Positions 45,399-56,890 of a DNA stretch of 64,000 nucleotides are shown piece by piece. This DNA is from Brachionus rotundiformis (lineage: Eukaryota; Rotifera; Eurotatoria; Ploima; Brachionidae). A program made the translations under genes and the position numbers. The stretch covers positions 975,954 through 1,039,953 of the forward strand of contig JAESIW010000109.1 in NCBI GenBank assembly GCA_016802295.1. The letters are read 5' to 3'. The notes under the pieces were generated by a model. That model worked only from the letters and a program-made list of their open reading frames with translations. It searched no databases and was not told the DNA's origin. Positions within the stretch are counted from its first letter, which is position 1. Every line of letters starts with the position of its first letter.

Positions 45399-48300
45399 AT
45401 TATTTTTTATATGTGATATAGTGACATCTTTGTCGATATCACTGGTTTAATTAACTAACTTAACCATGAGCGTTTAAGTTATAAAGGAGCATAAATAGCT
45501 GCTCCAATACGTCTAACGAGGAGATCGGATAGACGGGCCCAAGGGTACTAATGTAAACATTACATTATACATAAAGCTTTTTATAATTATTTTTATAATA
45601 AATTTTGTAAATCTATTAGAATTTTATTTACATGTTTCCAAACGTAGAAAAATAAAAAATCAATTTATAGCTTTCGTATGAAAGGTATAAATTTATATTT
45701 TGTATAGAGAAATTTACAAATTGTTTCCTTTTATACATCGTATAGAACAAATACATAGTATTAAATTAAAAAGTTCATTAATTAATTTGAAATAAAGAAT
45801 TGATTTTTTAATTAAATATTGTTCACCAAAAAAAACAAGTCGATGATCAAAGTCTTGTAGTCGAACGCATCAATCCGCCAAATGGTTTGCCTGAAAGAAT
45901 AGGACCAAGGTTGGAAACTGAACAACAGCTGCCACATTTATGGCACTTTTTTCTTAATTTATTAATTGAAATTTTATCTATATATTTAACTACACAAAAA
46001 TCAGAGATTAATTTTTTTTATTTTTCTTGAGAACTTTATATCTGGCTTTTGTCTCTAAACTAAACTTATTCATCACAAATTAAATGGAATTAATTTGGTA
46101 GAGTAATGGCAAATATTTTGATCAGAATTTCTCCTTAATTTAGGTACTTTGTGATACTTATAAGTTAAATAGTTTAAGATTTCTCAGTTATCAACTCATT
46201 CGAATTAATAGTAATTTTTTTTACTTGAACACAAACAATTATCTGGTTAAATTATTTCAATAATTGGTTTAATTTAATCTAATCGAATTAATTATACAAT
46301 AAAATATATTTTTTTTTTACTAAGAGAGATCCAAAGTGTATTTCTTCCTCAGTTTTTTGGTTTAAAGCATTTAATAATCACTTCAAAAAAAGTATATTGG
46401 GAATTTTACTCAATTTATTCATTTTACTAATTAAAATTAATCAACGATTAAATTAAATTACTAAATTTAAAATGCCTTTCTTTGCCTACTTAAAACAAAA
46501 ATATTTTTTATTTTTTTCGCTATTTAATCGGCTTTTTGAAAAATTCATTTAACAAATGAGATTAGTACTAACTTTTAAAATTATAATTGTCTTAGCTATT
46601 TTTAGATACATTTTTATAATTTTTTTTTAATAAATTTTTCATCCTAACACAAGTAGATCTAAGAATATTTTTTTTGTTATTTAAATTTAAGAAATGATAA
46701 TAAAGACTAATTTTAATATTTTGGAAGCTTATTTCGGGCTTCTCCTAAATTAAAAAAACCTTTTGATATCAGTGATAATTATGAAAAAATTGATTCTTTT
46801 TTATTTCATTACTGCTTATTGAATGATTTGTTATTTCATTGGAAAAAAATAATTTTCCGAGCATGTGAAAATCAAGTTAATAAAAGTAATTTGATGGCAA
46901 GTTAAAGCAAATTATCAAAAGCAAGTGGTCGAAAGGGAGGACCCAATATATTTATCCTAAATATTTATCTATAATTTAGATATTTCTTATATTATCTTAA
47001 AAAAAAACAACTAGAAGCTTTAAACATATTATGGAGATTTGGCTTTTTAAACGATGAACATGTTGATTTTTAAATTATAATTGAATTCAAATTACTTTCT
47101 CAATATTTTATTAATTTGAGTTATTTTATAACATTTTTTAATTAATTTCATACCAAAATGTATTTTTAAGATTTAAATTAATTTCAAAAATTGGTTATAA
47201 AATTGTTGCATACTTCATTTTGAAATGTGAATTATTTAATCCATTGATGTTAAGTATCTCTTAAGCAACAACATTACCAAATATATTATAATCTCTGAGA
47301 AATCTTTCATAGAAACTATATTAATTTAATTATAAAAGTATATTAGAGATAATTTCCGAATAGGAGCTTTTTAACTTGATTCTTATCGGAAATCGATTTA
47401 AGTTTTGGCTTACCTGTCTTCAATTATACCTCAATACCTAATGTTATTTTTAAATTTGGATAAAAATTGGCTGCTTACGACATTCTTAAATGTAATTTAG
47501 TGCTAAATTGCTATTAAATTATTTTATATTAGACTGATTTTGTTACAAATAAATCGATTAAAATAATTTAAGTATTAGATTTTTAATTTAGAATGGAATT
47601 AATTCACGCCAATACTCGTTTTTAGGGTAAGAAAATAAAAAATAGAAATTACCTTTAATTATGCAAGCACTAATAATTTGTTTAGTTTACTAATTTAATA
47701 CATTTTTTAATTATATAAAAATAAGCCATTTTTGGAACTAAAGGCTATAAATAATGATTTCATATTCTTTCAAATTGGGCAACATCTTAGCACAATTTTA
47801 AATTAATTATCTTTATGAAGCAAATGTAAAAAGTATGCTTAATTTTGTTTTTTTTAATTTAATTTAGAAAATGATTATTATTAAAATATCATCTAAATTA
47901 ACAATTTGAATATAACGGATTGTTCTAAAGAGATTTTCAACTGATTAATTTGATCTTTTGATTTTAAGTTCTATCTTGGTTTCGAATAGAAAATTTTTAC
48001 TTATTTTCCCTTCAATTATTTATTGATAATTTATTTAGCATCTTTTTGCATTCAAAAGATGAAAAAATTGTGACATTTTTATTCGTGTTTATTTTGTAGA
48101 TCAAAATAATAAAATATTTTTGTCTTTAAAATTAACAAATTAATTAATAAAAAGAATTATATCTAAAATATTAACTAATTAATTTTTTGTAAAGCTATAG
48201 GTATTTTTTTAAACCTTCAGCTAAGTATGTTAAAGAGGCTTTGTCTAAGCTTTTTAATAGATTGTCTTTTAATTCTGTTAAAAGCCCGTTTTCAGCTGAT

Positions 48301-48650
48301 TAAATGTTATTTTTCAGTTTTGAAAAAAATTTTTGCGCTTCAAAAATTTATTTTAAGATACACTCCATTAATAGTGTAATTAAGAAGCACTTAATTAAAC
48401 TCTTTTTTTGTTTCATTTCGAATCTTTCCAAATAGCAAAATTTGGTTCAATTTAAAAAAGAAAGCAATTTAAAATTTTATTAAAATAATTGATAAAATAA
48501 ATTTATTTTAGGAAATATATTCAAGTTTGTCATTTTTTTTAAATCCTAACCACTTCCTATTTGATGTAATTCTGCGTAATCATTTTCATTTTATTCACAC
48601 CGTAAACAGATATATCAAATCAGTTGTTTATTATTTATTATAAATATAAT
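45399..48650. other. 3.3-kb mostly AT-rich region
   Basis: Immediately after the CXC fragment, 45420-45560 is GC-richer, with the small inverted pairs gtgatat/atatcac and ggagc/gctcc, possibly the rest of the same transposon. At 45850-46028 a plus frame reads NPPNGLPERIGPRLETEQQL before trailing into AT-rich codons. It is unrecognised and too short to call. The remainder has nothing supported. Confidence 0.4.
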
Positions 48651-48652
48651 AC

Positions 48653-48790
48653 CGTATTCCCTCGTTCGATTATGCTCTACTAAAAGCTAAGCTGCCAGCT
48701 TTGGACCATGTATTAGAGTACATTTCATCTAAAAAATTTTAATTTTCAAGTCTTAGTTTTTACTGAAGCAAAATCGAACAAGGGAATACG
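48653..48790. mobile_element. MITE-like inverted-repeat element (138 bp)
   Basis: The 24-nt ends 48653-48676 and 48767-48790 are inverted copies with 22 of 24 matches (cgtattccct.gttcgatt.tgct). The element has no coding content. Superfamily unassigned; a target duplication is not obvious. Confidence 0.65.
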
Positions 48791-49441
48791 ATAGAGATTA
48801 AATTGTTTTTTACATTTATTCTCAATGAAATCATACAAGTCTAGTATATAAAAATCGAATAATTCATTTTAAAGAATTAAGCTTCATTGGAATAAAATAG
48901 TTATATGATATACTTAATTGTTTTGTGGACAGTTAGCAATATATATCAATGGACGTTGCCATAGGTCTTTCAATATTCAAATTAGGGTTTATTTTATGGC
49001 TTTATTTGTTTTACCATGCTAAGGGGTCAACGAGGTTCAGGCTTAGGGAGTTTTATTTAAAGCACAATACAGATATACAGAAAAGCTCATAATTGGTCTT
49101 TTCCTACACCAACATAAAGGAAATTTTTTTCTAAAAATTACATTGAAAAAGATGACTGTTATTCTAAAAATAAAATTGGATTTTTTGTCCAACAAAGTTG
49201 CATAAACTGTTCAATAATGGAAAAATTAAGCTAAACTTGAATTTTTTAATGGTTTGTTCTGTTCTATTGTGCCAAATTTTACAACACCAGATAAATTTTT
49301 AAAATAATATTCTAAAATTAAAAAAATTATATTCAAAATGTTAACAGTCAATTTCTTGGATCAAACTAGAATATCACAATCAAAATTTATAAAAAAATAG
49401 TAAATTTTTTTTATTTTTTCTAGACAAAAAAGAGAATAAAA
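48791..49441. other. Upstream region of GPCR copy 2
   Basis: Presumed promoter region of the second orphan receptor. No distinct signals recognised. Confidence 0.4.
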
Positions 49442-50588
49442 ATGGAAATTTATAGCATTATTTTCATGGTTTTTATTAGCTTAGTAACTTTTGTTGGTTT
49501 TATTGGAAATATAATTGTAATCATTGTGTATACATTTGATAAGAATTTAAAATCCTCCAACAATCATTTGTTCATTAATCTAAGTGCTACAGATATTTTA
49601 ATTGTTTTGACATGCTTTCCAGTGGCTTTGATGGACCTAATCAACAATGGAGAGTGGCGTTTTGGTGAATTTATATGCCACATAGAATACTTTATGGAAA
49701 GCTTACTCACATCAGTATCCTCTCTGACTCTTATTTCGATTAGCTTGGAACGGCTGTATGTGACCGTGTTTCCATTACATGTAATTTGAATAATCTTAAT
49801 ATTAGTTTTAAAATTATCATTATATGTTTTTCAAGATACAAATTGTGAAAAAAAAAAGGACAATCTTTGCCATCTTGCTTAGCATTTGGATCATAAGCTC
49901 ACTAAGCTCAGCTCCATACTTGTCCTATTCAATTTACAAATACGAAACTTTCAATGGTACAAAAATATCTTACTGCTTTTACAGCCGGTCGTCAAGTGCC
50001 AAAATCTATTCTTCAAGCTGTACCTTGGTGTTTGTATTTGCTCCTAGTATTATCCTTAGTGCGGTGTATATTTTTATAATTAGAAAATTAAAGAAATTAA
50101 ACAATGCTCATGTGTCAAAAGGATTGGTAAGAAATTGCACTCCAAGGTACAGCACCACGTTCAATAACTCATTTTATTCAAGAAATGATATGAGCGCTAC
50201 ATTGATACAGCCAGTCAATCTGGCCGTATCAGGCAACCGTAGCTTTAATTCACTTATATTAAAGAGAAAACAAACAATAACCATCTGTTTGATATCTTTG
50301 GCATTTTATTTTTGCCAAATTCCTCTCAAATTATTTCAATTGTTTAATATATTTTATAAATTTGAGACCATATCGGCTGAAAACGACATGGTTCGATTCC
50401 GCGTGATGAATATCATTTTCTTGACAACAAAGTTTCTCTACTATTTACACGGAATGTCCAACCCAATTATCTATAATCTAATGTCGACCAAGTTTAGACA
50501 CTCATTTAGAAATGTTGTTCTTTGTAAATATTTTTCAAAAAGTAACAGATCCAGTTCAAATTTTAATTTATATGTTTTAAATAAATAA
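49442..50588 (+). CDS. Orphan rhodopsin-class GPCR, copy 2
   Basis: Exons 49442-49780 and 49836-50588 join in phase 0 after FPLH, the same position as the intron of the paralog at 42548, giving 363 aa. Features match copy 1 throughout: GNIIVIIVY in TM1, NLSATDILIV in TM2, SVSSLTLISISLERL (ERL instead of DRY), NGT plus YCF in ECL2, the TICLISLAFYFCQIPLKLFQLFN TM6 block, and HGMSNPIIYN in TM7. Intracellular loop 3 and the tail differ most, and the tail is shorter. The start ATG follows a pyrimidine-rich tract ending in tctagacaaaa. The stop codon lies in AATAAATAA, so a poly(A) word overlaps it. Confidence 0.85.
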
Positions 50589-51678
50589 TTAGTTAGAAAA
50601 TGTTTTTTATTTGTTTTAATAATTAAGATATATTCATCATTTGTATTAAATAGTCAGAAAGATCCATTAATTAAATTTTTTAATCAGCTTCAAAACTGAG
50701 AGTCTTAAATATTTAAAATTGGTAGTTCCAGTGGAACAAATAATGAGTTTTTTTTACCTTTTTTTATATATTTAACTTTTTTTTAATACTCTTTCTTCTC
50801 AATGGAGGTTAATTTAACAATAAATAAATAAATTAAAGATACTTAACTTTAACAAATATTAACACTTAAATTTAAACAAAATAGGCCAAGATTTTTTTTA
50901 TTTTTAAATTTTTTTGGAAATTTGGTAAACTTAAACAAAGCTATAAGATTTCATAAGATTGACTATTAAAGTCAAAATTTGGTAATTATGTCCAATATCT
51001 CTGCAAAATTGGTTAGCTCTTTTCCATTAATTCCTGCTAAATTTAAACGAATATCCTAAATAGTGTAACAATGTATTCTGGTCCATTTTCCTTTTACAGA
51101 ACCAGTTTTTAAGTGCTTTTTTGTACGAAGGTAAAAAAGTTCACAAAACCATTAAGCTAATAAAAAAAAAAGCTATTAATCTAAAAGATGCGTTTAAGGA
51201 TCTAATTAGTTCTTTAAAATAGTACTAGAAGATTATACTGAAAATCGGATGCCTCAGGAAAATTTTAAGTTTTAAAAAAATTAGGCCTTGATTTCCTTAT
51301 TATGAAAATAATTTTTTTGAATAATTAAGAAAAAAAAATTAAAACAAAGTGATCATACAGGCTTATTTTTTGTTCTACCACATATAGCATGCTGAGCCAT
51401 GGAAAAAAACCGAAGAGATGAGAGAGATTTAACTTTTACCTCATTAAGACCTTTCTGCTTTTGATAAAGACCAATTTGAGTTATGTTTAGTCTCAAAATT
51501 TTATGATTATCCATAATAATTATGAATTATAAAAAACAATAATTTTCTTTTTTTTTCAAAAATAAATTTAAATTAAAAATATCGAAAACCAAAAAAATCC
51601 TTTGAATCATACCAAAAATTCTTATGTTTTAATTAAACTAAAAGTTTTTTTAAAATTTTTTTTCAACTTGTCAAAATT
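50589..51678. other. Intergenic between convergent genes
   Basis: AT-rich sequence separating GPCR copy 2 and the secreted-protein gene. No gene seen. Confidence 0.45.
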
Positions 51679-52725
51679 TTAAGGATAGTAATTGTTGGCA
51701 AAAATGTATTGATGATACCCTTGACCAATACTGTCTCGTAAAATGTTGTAGTAGCATTCTCTATCTGTTCCAAAAGGTGTTATAATCAAAGGCTCAGATA
51801 AATCGATCTTCTTGAGGGTCCAATTAATTGGCAAAACTACGTCTAAAGTAGGTCCATCTTTCTCAAAAGCATGCATTGCATAAAAATTTCCATTACCATC
51901 GCTTAACTGATATAGCTCATTTTCAAAATAAACAGCTTGGCATTTATTTATTGTCGTAGAGACTATGTATCCTGGAGGAGGATTAAAGGAATCTTTTTTG
52001 CTAGGTATATAGGTCATACAGATCAATTTAGCCATATCAATCCAAGTATAGTCCCTATAATTTGTTATTTTGATACATGTGTCATTTCTACAATTGTTGT
52101 CAGTATTTGGTGATCGAATAAAATAAGTTTTTTTAAACAATAAATTCCGGTTGATATTTTTTTTATATGGAAAAGAAGGCTCAAATTGTTCCCATTCTTG
52201 GTCATTTATGGAATTGCTACCACCTGCTATAACAACTAGCTTGTTTAAGTTATTCATAAGCTCTTTGGCGAAACCAATTTGTCTCCATTCGATTTTATCT
52301 GGAAGTTTGGTCTTGTTGGTTGAATATCTCAAACCAACTTTGTCACAACTTGGAACAGCTAATAATTGAGCAATTACATTTTCTAAAAAATTTACTATTG
52401 AATCAATTAAATTTGTTAAGCTTCTTTCTTGACGATTTGCTCTCTCATTTAAGACTTTTTTTGTTATTCGTTGACCAAGTGAAGTATTAATTAACTTTTG
52501 CCAATTGATGTTGACTGAACCACTTGTTTGTTTAAGCAAATATTTGGCCAAATGAGGATGTTTTGAAAAAATATCAACTATTTCAACGATTTGGCTTTGA
52601 TTTAAATTTTCCAAATAAGATGGATTGGTTAATAATAGCTTTTTTATTTGATTGGAAACTGAATCTTCTTGGTATCCATAGCATGTGACAAAAAAACATA
52701 ATAAAATCGATATAAAAATCTTCAT
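51679..52725 (-). CDS. Secreted protein of unknown family, 348 aa
   Basis: The frame is open to 52824, but the ATG at 52725 starts directly with a strong signal peptide (MKIFISILLCFFVTCYG), so that start is preferred. The first 130 residues are helical and Leu/Asn/Gln-rich. A likely dibasic-type site (NRQERS) precedes a compact Cys- and Trp-containing region: LPDKIEWRQIGFAKEL, a WEQFEPSFPYKK..NRNLLFKKTYF block, several cysteines, GYIVSTTINKCQAVYF, LSDGNGNFYAMHAF, LPINWTL, and a C-terminus ending LRDSIGQGYHQYIF then NNYYP. Potential N-glycosylation sites are present (NKT, NDT, NWT). I cannot name the family. Role unknown; an extracellular location is well supported. Confidence 0.75.
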   Translation of the reverse strand: MKIFISILLCFFVTCYGYQEDSVSNQIKKLLLTNPSYLENLNQSQIVEIVDIFSKHPHLAKYLLKQTSGSVNINWQKLINTSLGQRITKKVLNERANRQERSLTNLIDSIVNFLENVIAQLLAVPSCDKVGLRYSTNKTKLPDKIEWRQIGFAKELMNNLNKLVVIAGGSNSINDQEWEQFEPSFPYKKNINRNLLFKKTYFIRSPNTDNNCRNDTCIKITNYRDYTWIDMAKLICMTYIPSKKDSFNPPPGYIVSTTINKCQAVYFENELYQLSDGNGNFYAMHAFEKDGPTLDVVLPINWTLKKIDLSEPLIITPFGTDRECYYNILRDSIGQGYHQYIFANNYYP

Positions 52726-52825
52726 TTTTAAAGAGAAAACTTGTGATTTATTTTTAAATGAAAAAAACAGGTAATTCAAAAGGATTCTATAGATTACGTC
52801 AATATCAAAACCTTGATAAAACATT

Positions 52826-53619
52826 AGTAAATGTTAATGGAAAATGATTGTTAATTTATTTTATATTTTTTGGTAAATATTAATTTTCAGTCTCTAGAGA
52901 AATTTTTTACAAAATTATGTCAAATAGTTAAAACGAATAATTCGTTTAATTATTATTATTAAAAAACATTAATTTAATTCTTCTTTATTTTTAAATTAAA
53001 TGTAAAATATTTTAAAAATTAATTTAAATTTTGATGTGACTTGATGAAATTTGAAAATAATTACAATTATTAAATGTTTCGTATTATGTTATTTTTTGAT
53101 TTTTAATTTATTTTGGAAATTGGTTATTCTAATATTTATTATCCTAAAATGATTAAGACTCAGCAATTGACTTTTTTAATACTTCACATACTCTTCAAAT
53201 TCATTTTCTTTTAAAATTATTAGCAAAAAGATTGTTTATTATTAGGTTTTATATCTATGATAATTTAATTTGAATCAAAAAATAAGTAAAGATTTCAATG
53301 CTTTTTTTGGTAAATAAATTCTACATATGATAAATAATTTTTGTATGTTTAAGGTTTCAACTGAATTCCGTGGATCTTAACTATCTTTATCTAATACTAA
53401 TTATAAGCTGATTGATTCAGGTAGGAAATGCAGTATCAATTAGCCATTAAAAGTACTTTTTCGACCAAAAATTAATAAAACTTTTTTTAAAATCAGAACT
53501 TTACAGATAATGGTTGAAAAGCTGTTCCACAATACTAAGTTATCCAAGAATTAATCAAATATTTTTTTATTTACAAAAAAATTAGATTCTAAATTTTTAT
53601 TTCAACAAAATTTAAATTT
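52826..53619. other. AT-rich upstream region
   Basis: Presumed promoter side of the secreted-protein gene, without recognised elements. Confidence 0.4.
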
Positions 53620-53895
53620 TGGCATCGACCATCATCCAGAGTTGAATATGAAAAGAGAGGAAATCTGCTGTTAAGCTGTAGGTAGATGTTAGAAGTCTTG
53701 AGTTAAGAATTTTCAAAAGTCACTTGGTTTGTGGTTCCAAGCTAGTCTGAATAGTTGCCGAGTTCGGAGCCCATTAAGTGGTCGGATGAGTGGGGTTGTT
53801 TATGATGAACGTCCCTCTGGCTTCTTACGGAAAGAGCTGTCATAACTCTTCCAAAGCCGATCCCAAGCCCGGTAATAATAAATAATGATTAATTT
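53620..53895. repeat. GC-richer repeat-like island, possible retroelement 3' tail
   Basis: About 275 bp much richer in GC than both flanks, ending in ccgatcccaagcccggtaat followed by aataaataatga. A structured GC-rich body ending in an AATAA-type simple tail fits the 3' end of an RTE-like LINE or a SINE mobilised by one. No ORF. Confidence 0.4.
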
Positions 53896-54652
53896 ACAAA
53901 TAGTTTTAGTTTATTTAAAAAGAATTTAACTTAAATTAGTACTTATAGAAATATAATAATTTATATTGGCTCAAAATTTTGCATTTTTTCAAAAATAATT
54001 TTCTAAAAATCAAAACTTAAATTCGTATATTTTTTTCATTTTTAAATGATCAATCAATTGTGTACCAACAAATTAATCAAAAATTAAATAAAAAAAAGCA
54101 GATACTATTTCTAATTAAATTTTGACAGACTTTAACTGTTACTAATATCATATATAAATAGTCTTACCCGGCGAGGTTTTTACTTCAGTACAGCCATTAT
54201 AAAATTGAAAAGTATTTTATATATATTTTTATTATTATTCATTTAAATAAAATTTTAAAATAAAAAAAATTTAAAGTCTAATAAAGTTGTTTCTCTGGGT
54301 GATTTGGCTTGAATCACCCAATTTGAATAATACATTTAATATTAAAAAAGGATTATTTAGAATTAAATAGAAGATTAATTTCATACCGTAACAAAGTTAA
54401 TTTTCTATTATTTTTTGTTTAATTTCTAGACACATATTTTTTTTAAATCCTGGTTCACTTCAATTGTGGGAATAAATGGTAAATATCTAACTAAAAATTT
54501 AATAGAGAGGACTATTTTTCTCATTCTATTATTTCATTTTTTGGATCAAAACTCAAAATAAAAAACAAATAAATACGCTGATTAAATGAATTGATAACTT
54601 TTTAAATAAGATTAGTCTAAACAACAACTACTAAATTACGCAAATAATTCAA
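53896..54652. other. AT-rich spacer with a small hairpin
   Basis: A perfect 9-bp stem (tgggtgatt 54296-54304 with aatcaccca 54312-54320, 7-nt loop) is the only notable structure. The right end is the 3' side of the 745-aa gene. Confidence 0.4.
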
Positions 54653-56890
54653 TCAAAAAGACCAATCTACTCCATTCGCAAGTTTTGTAGGGTCTGTTTT
54701 CTCACTTGGTAAAATGTAACCACCATTAAAATCAATAAATAGGGCTTTTTTTTCATCTTCATTTCCAATTAGACCCTCTATATGCTTCATAAAAGACTGG
54801 ATGTCTTGAAAAATCCTTTTTTTATCACAGTAAAAGTTTCCTTTTAATGTACTGCATTCATTAGTGACTTGTGTTTCCGATTCTGAATAGCTTGGTTGCT
54901 CATTTGACTGATATATTGACCAAATGTATCTTTCAAGCCTCTCTTTTAAAAATTGATTTTCATTTTCAAAATCAAAATAAAAATTAAAGCCATGTTTGTT
55001 TAATTTTGATGAAAGTCTTGTTGATTTTGGATGTCGCTCCATATCTAGCTGACAATAGCCATAATTAAGTCCCCACAAAGTAAATGCATTGGCGACCAAC
55101 TTATTCTCTGATAAGATATAGCAAATTTGATCAGGCAAATAGGACTCAAAGAGTAATTGGTCTCTTTTCATGTTCAAATTTAAAATAAACTCCAATTTAT
55201 CTCCATTTTTGAGGCTTACTCGGAACATAGCTACCGAACTTTGAATGAATTCAGTACGTTCAGGCTGTTCTTCGCGACAAAACTTAATCAAAAAATCCAA
55301 AAATTCTCCATTACTCATTCCAATGTTCATCAGATCAAAATCCTTTGGCTTTCTTTTGCACAAAAAGTCCAATATTGCGCCTCCTTTTAGTACCAATTTG
55401 TCTGTATATTTGAGAATAGTCTTTATCCAGCTGATTTGGCTAATTTCAAGCAAAAATTCCTCATAGCTCGAAGTGCAAATGAAAAATGGTGTTGAAGAGT
55501 TGAATTGGAGCAGTTGATTTGGACATTGGAAATTCAAATTTTTTGGCCAATTTGACTCGTTCACCTCAATTGAGTCTGTTTGTGACAATTTTACGCATTC
55601 AAATGTCTTCAACTCATTTTCGCCAATCTGTAACACCTCTGTCTCTTGCACATACACCACGCTCAATTTTTCCACCACTTCCTTATTGGCAAAATTTAAA
55701 TCAGACTCAACAAATTCCATAAACAAATAGTACAAATCGTTATCATCAAAATCTTCCAATTCGGAAAAATATCTTTTTATCTCTAACAAGTAGCTTTTAT
55801 TTTTGGTGACAAATTCTTTCTGGTCAGCAATCTCACCATGCCTTTTTATGAACAATCTTGCCATATTTTCATACTTGGTTTTAACAACTTTATCTTCTAG
55901 GAAATAAACTCTCATATAAAGATAAATAATTATGAAATCAACTAGTAATGAATTGTTGAAAACTTTGTAGAGATTCATGACAAGAAAGCGAACTGTTTGA
56001 CGAGTGGACTGTTCGTCTTCATAGAATGGTAAGACAAAGTAGCATTCACCTTGTTTGGTCGTGACAAGAACATTTTTGTACATGAGATTGCGGAAGTGGT
56101 AATCAGCTGCCAGTGATTTGAATACATGAATGGTATTTTGGTTAGGGCCTGGTATGGAAACTTGGAGCTTTCCGCCCAGTGAAGGATACAGTGCATATTG
56201 AGCATCGTAAAATTTGAACTCAGCTGTGTTGCTGAAGTTGCTTTCGAGGGTTTTAAGGGCTCTTTTAATTTCATGTTTAGATCGAAAGTTATCTAAACTA
56301 GGAAAAATAATGCTCCAATCTTTAACACCATTGAGGATATAATTGAAAATTGGAATAAAAATTTTGTAGTCTCTGATGAGATCAGTTTTTTCCGTGACAG
56401 AATTCTTTAAACTAGACCTAATGTTCTCCAAGTATTCATTAAAATTGGCAATTTTGGTTATCTCTGGAAATTCGAACAATTTCATTCTGGACAAATCATA
56501 AATGTTGAGAAAAAATGGATAAAGTTCAAGAAGAATATCATTATTTCGACCGAAGTCGAAAAATAAAGTAATTGATTTTCCGGTTACAATTCGGTAAAAT
56601 AAGGCAAATATTCGTGTTTTTTTGTGTAAATCTGAATCTTGAGAGATGAAAATGACATGTGGAAATTGTTTGACTGTAGACCAAAAGTATTTGGACAGGT
56701 CCAAGTAGTCTTTAGGTGTTTTAATTGGCAGATAGCTGGCTATTAGGCTTTTTTCAATCACTTCATCATTTAAACAAACATAGTTCTGGTCGAACTTTTC
56801 GTTTATTAACTTGCTGATATTACCAATGTTCAAGTCATTACAATTGTTGTCTATTAAAAGAAGAATTTGATCCTGAGTGCTCATTTTCAA
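54653..56890 (-). CDS. 745-aa protein with nucleotidyltransferase-like GG..DxD motif
   Basis: Long intronless frame; start at 56890 or the second ATG two codons later. No signal peptide or clear membrane span. Residues 1-490 are not recognised. At about 499-520 the motif LVLKGGAILDFLCKRKPKDF continues into DLM, giving GG (503-504) and D-x-D (517 and 519). This spacing is that of the polymerase-beta-like nucleotidyltransferase fold (GG/GS followed by DxD). A third acidic residue may be the Glu/Asp in KLEFILNLN around 560. Downstream a PKSTRLSSKLNKHGF block lies about where related proteins carry a conserved Lys/Tyr-Gly motif. Enzyme activity and substrate are unknown. Comparable unannotated proteins exist, to my impression, in large DNA viruses and protists; this is not verified. 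Absence of introns is unlike most neighbours. Confidence 0.75.
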   Translation of the reverse strand: MKMSTQDQILLLIDNNCNDLNIGNISKLINEKFDQNYVCLNDEVIEKSLIASYLPIKTPKDYLDLSKYFWSTVKQFPHVIFISQDSDLHKKTRIFALFYRIVTGKSITLFFDFGRNNDILLELYPFFLNIYDLSRMKLFEFPEITKIANFNEYLENIRSSLKNSVTEKTDLIRDYKIFIPIFNYILNGVKDWSIIFPSLDNFRSKHEIKRALKTLESNFSNTAEFKFYDAQYALYPSLGGKLQVSIPGPNQNTIHVFKSLAADYHFRNLMYKNVLVTTKQGECYFVLPFYEDEQSTRQTVRFLVMNLYKVFNNSLLVDFIIIYLYMRVYFLEDKVVKTKYENMARLFIKRHGEIADQKEFVTKNKSYLLEIKRYFSELEDFDDNDLYYLFMEFVESDLNFANKEVVEKLSVVYVQETEVLQIGENELKTFECVKLSQTDSIEVNESNWPKNLNFQCPNQLLQFNSSTPFFICTSSYEEFLLEISQISWIKTILKYTDKLVLKGGAILDFLCKRKPKDFDLMNIGMSNGEFLDFLIKFCREEQPERTEFIQSSVAMFRVSLKNGDKLEFILNLNMKRDQLLFESYLPDQICYILSENKLVANAFTLWGLNYGYCQLDMERHPKSTRLSSKLNKHGFNFYFDFENENQFLKERLERYIWSIYQSNEQPSYSESETQVTNECSTLKGNFYCDKKRIFQDIQSFMKHIEGLIGNEDEKKALFIDFNGGYILPSEKTDPTKLANGVDWSF

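Noticed and set aside
55245..56274. Short frames within the 745-aa gene
   Set aside because: Overlap a 2.2-kb continuous frame with an NTase motif.
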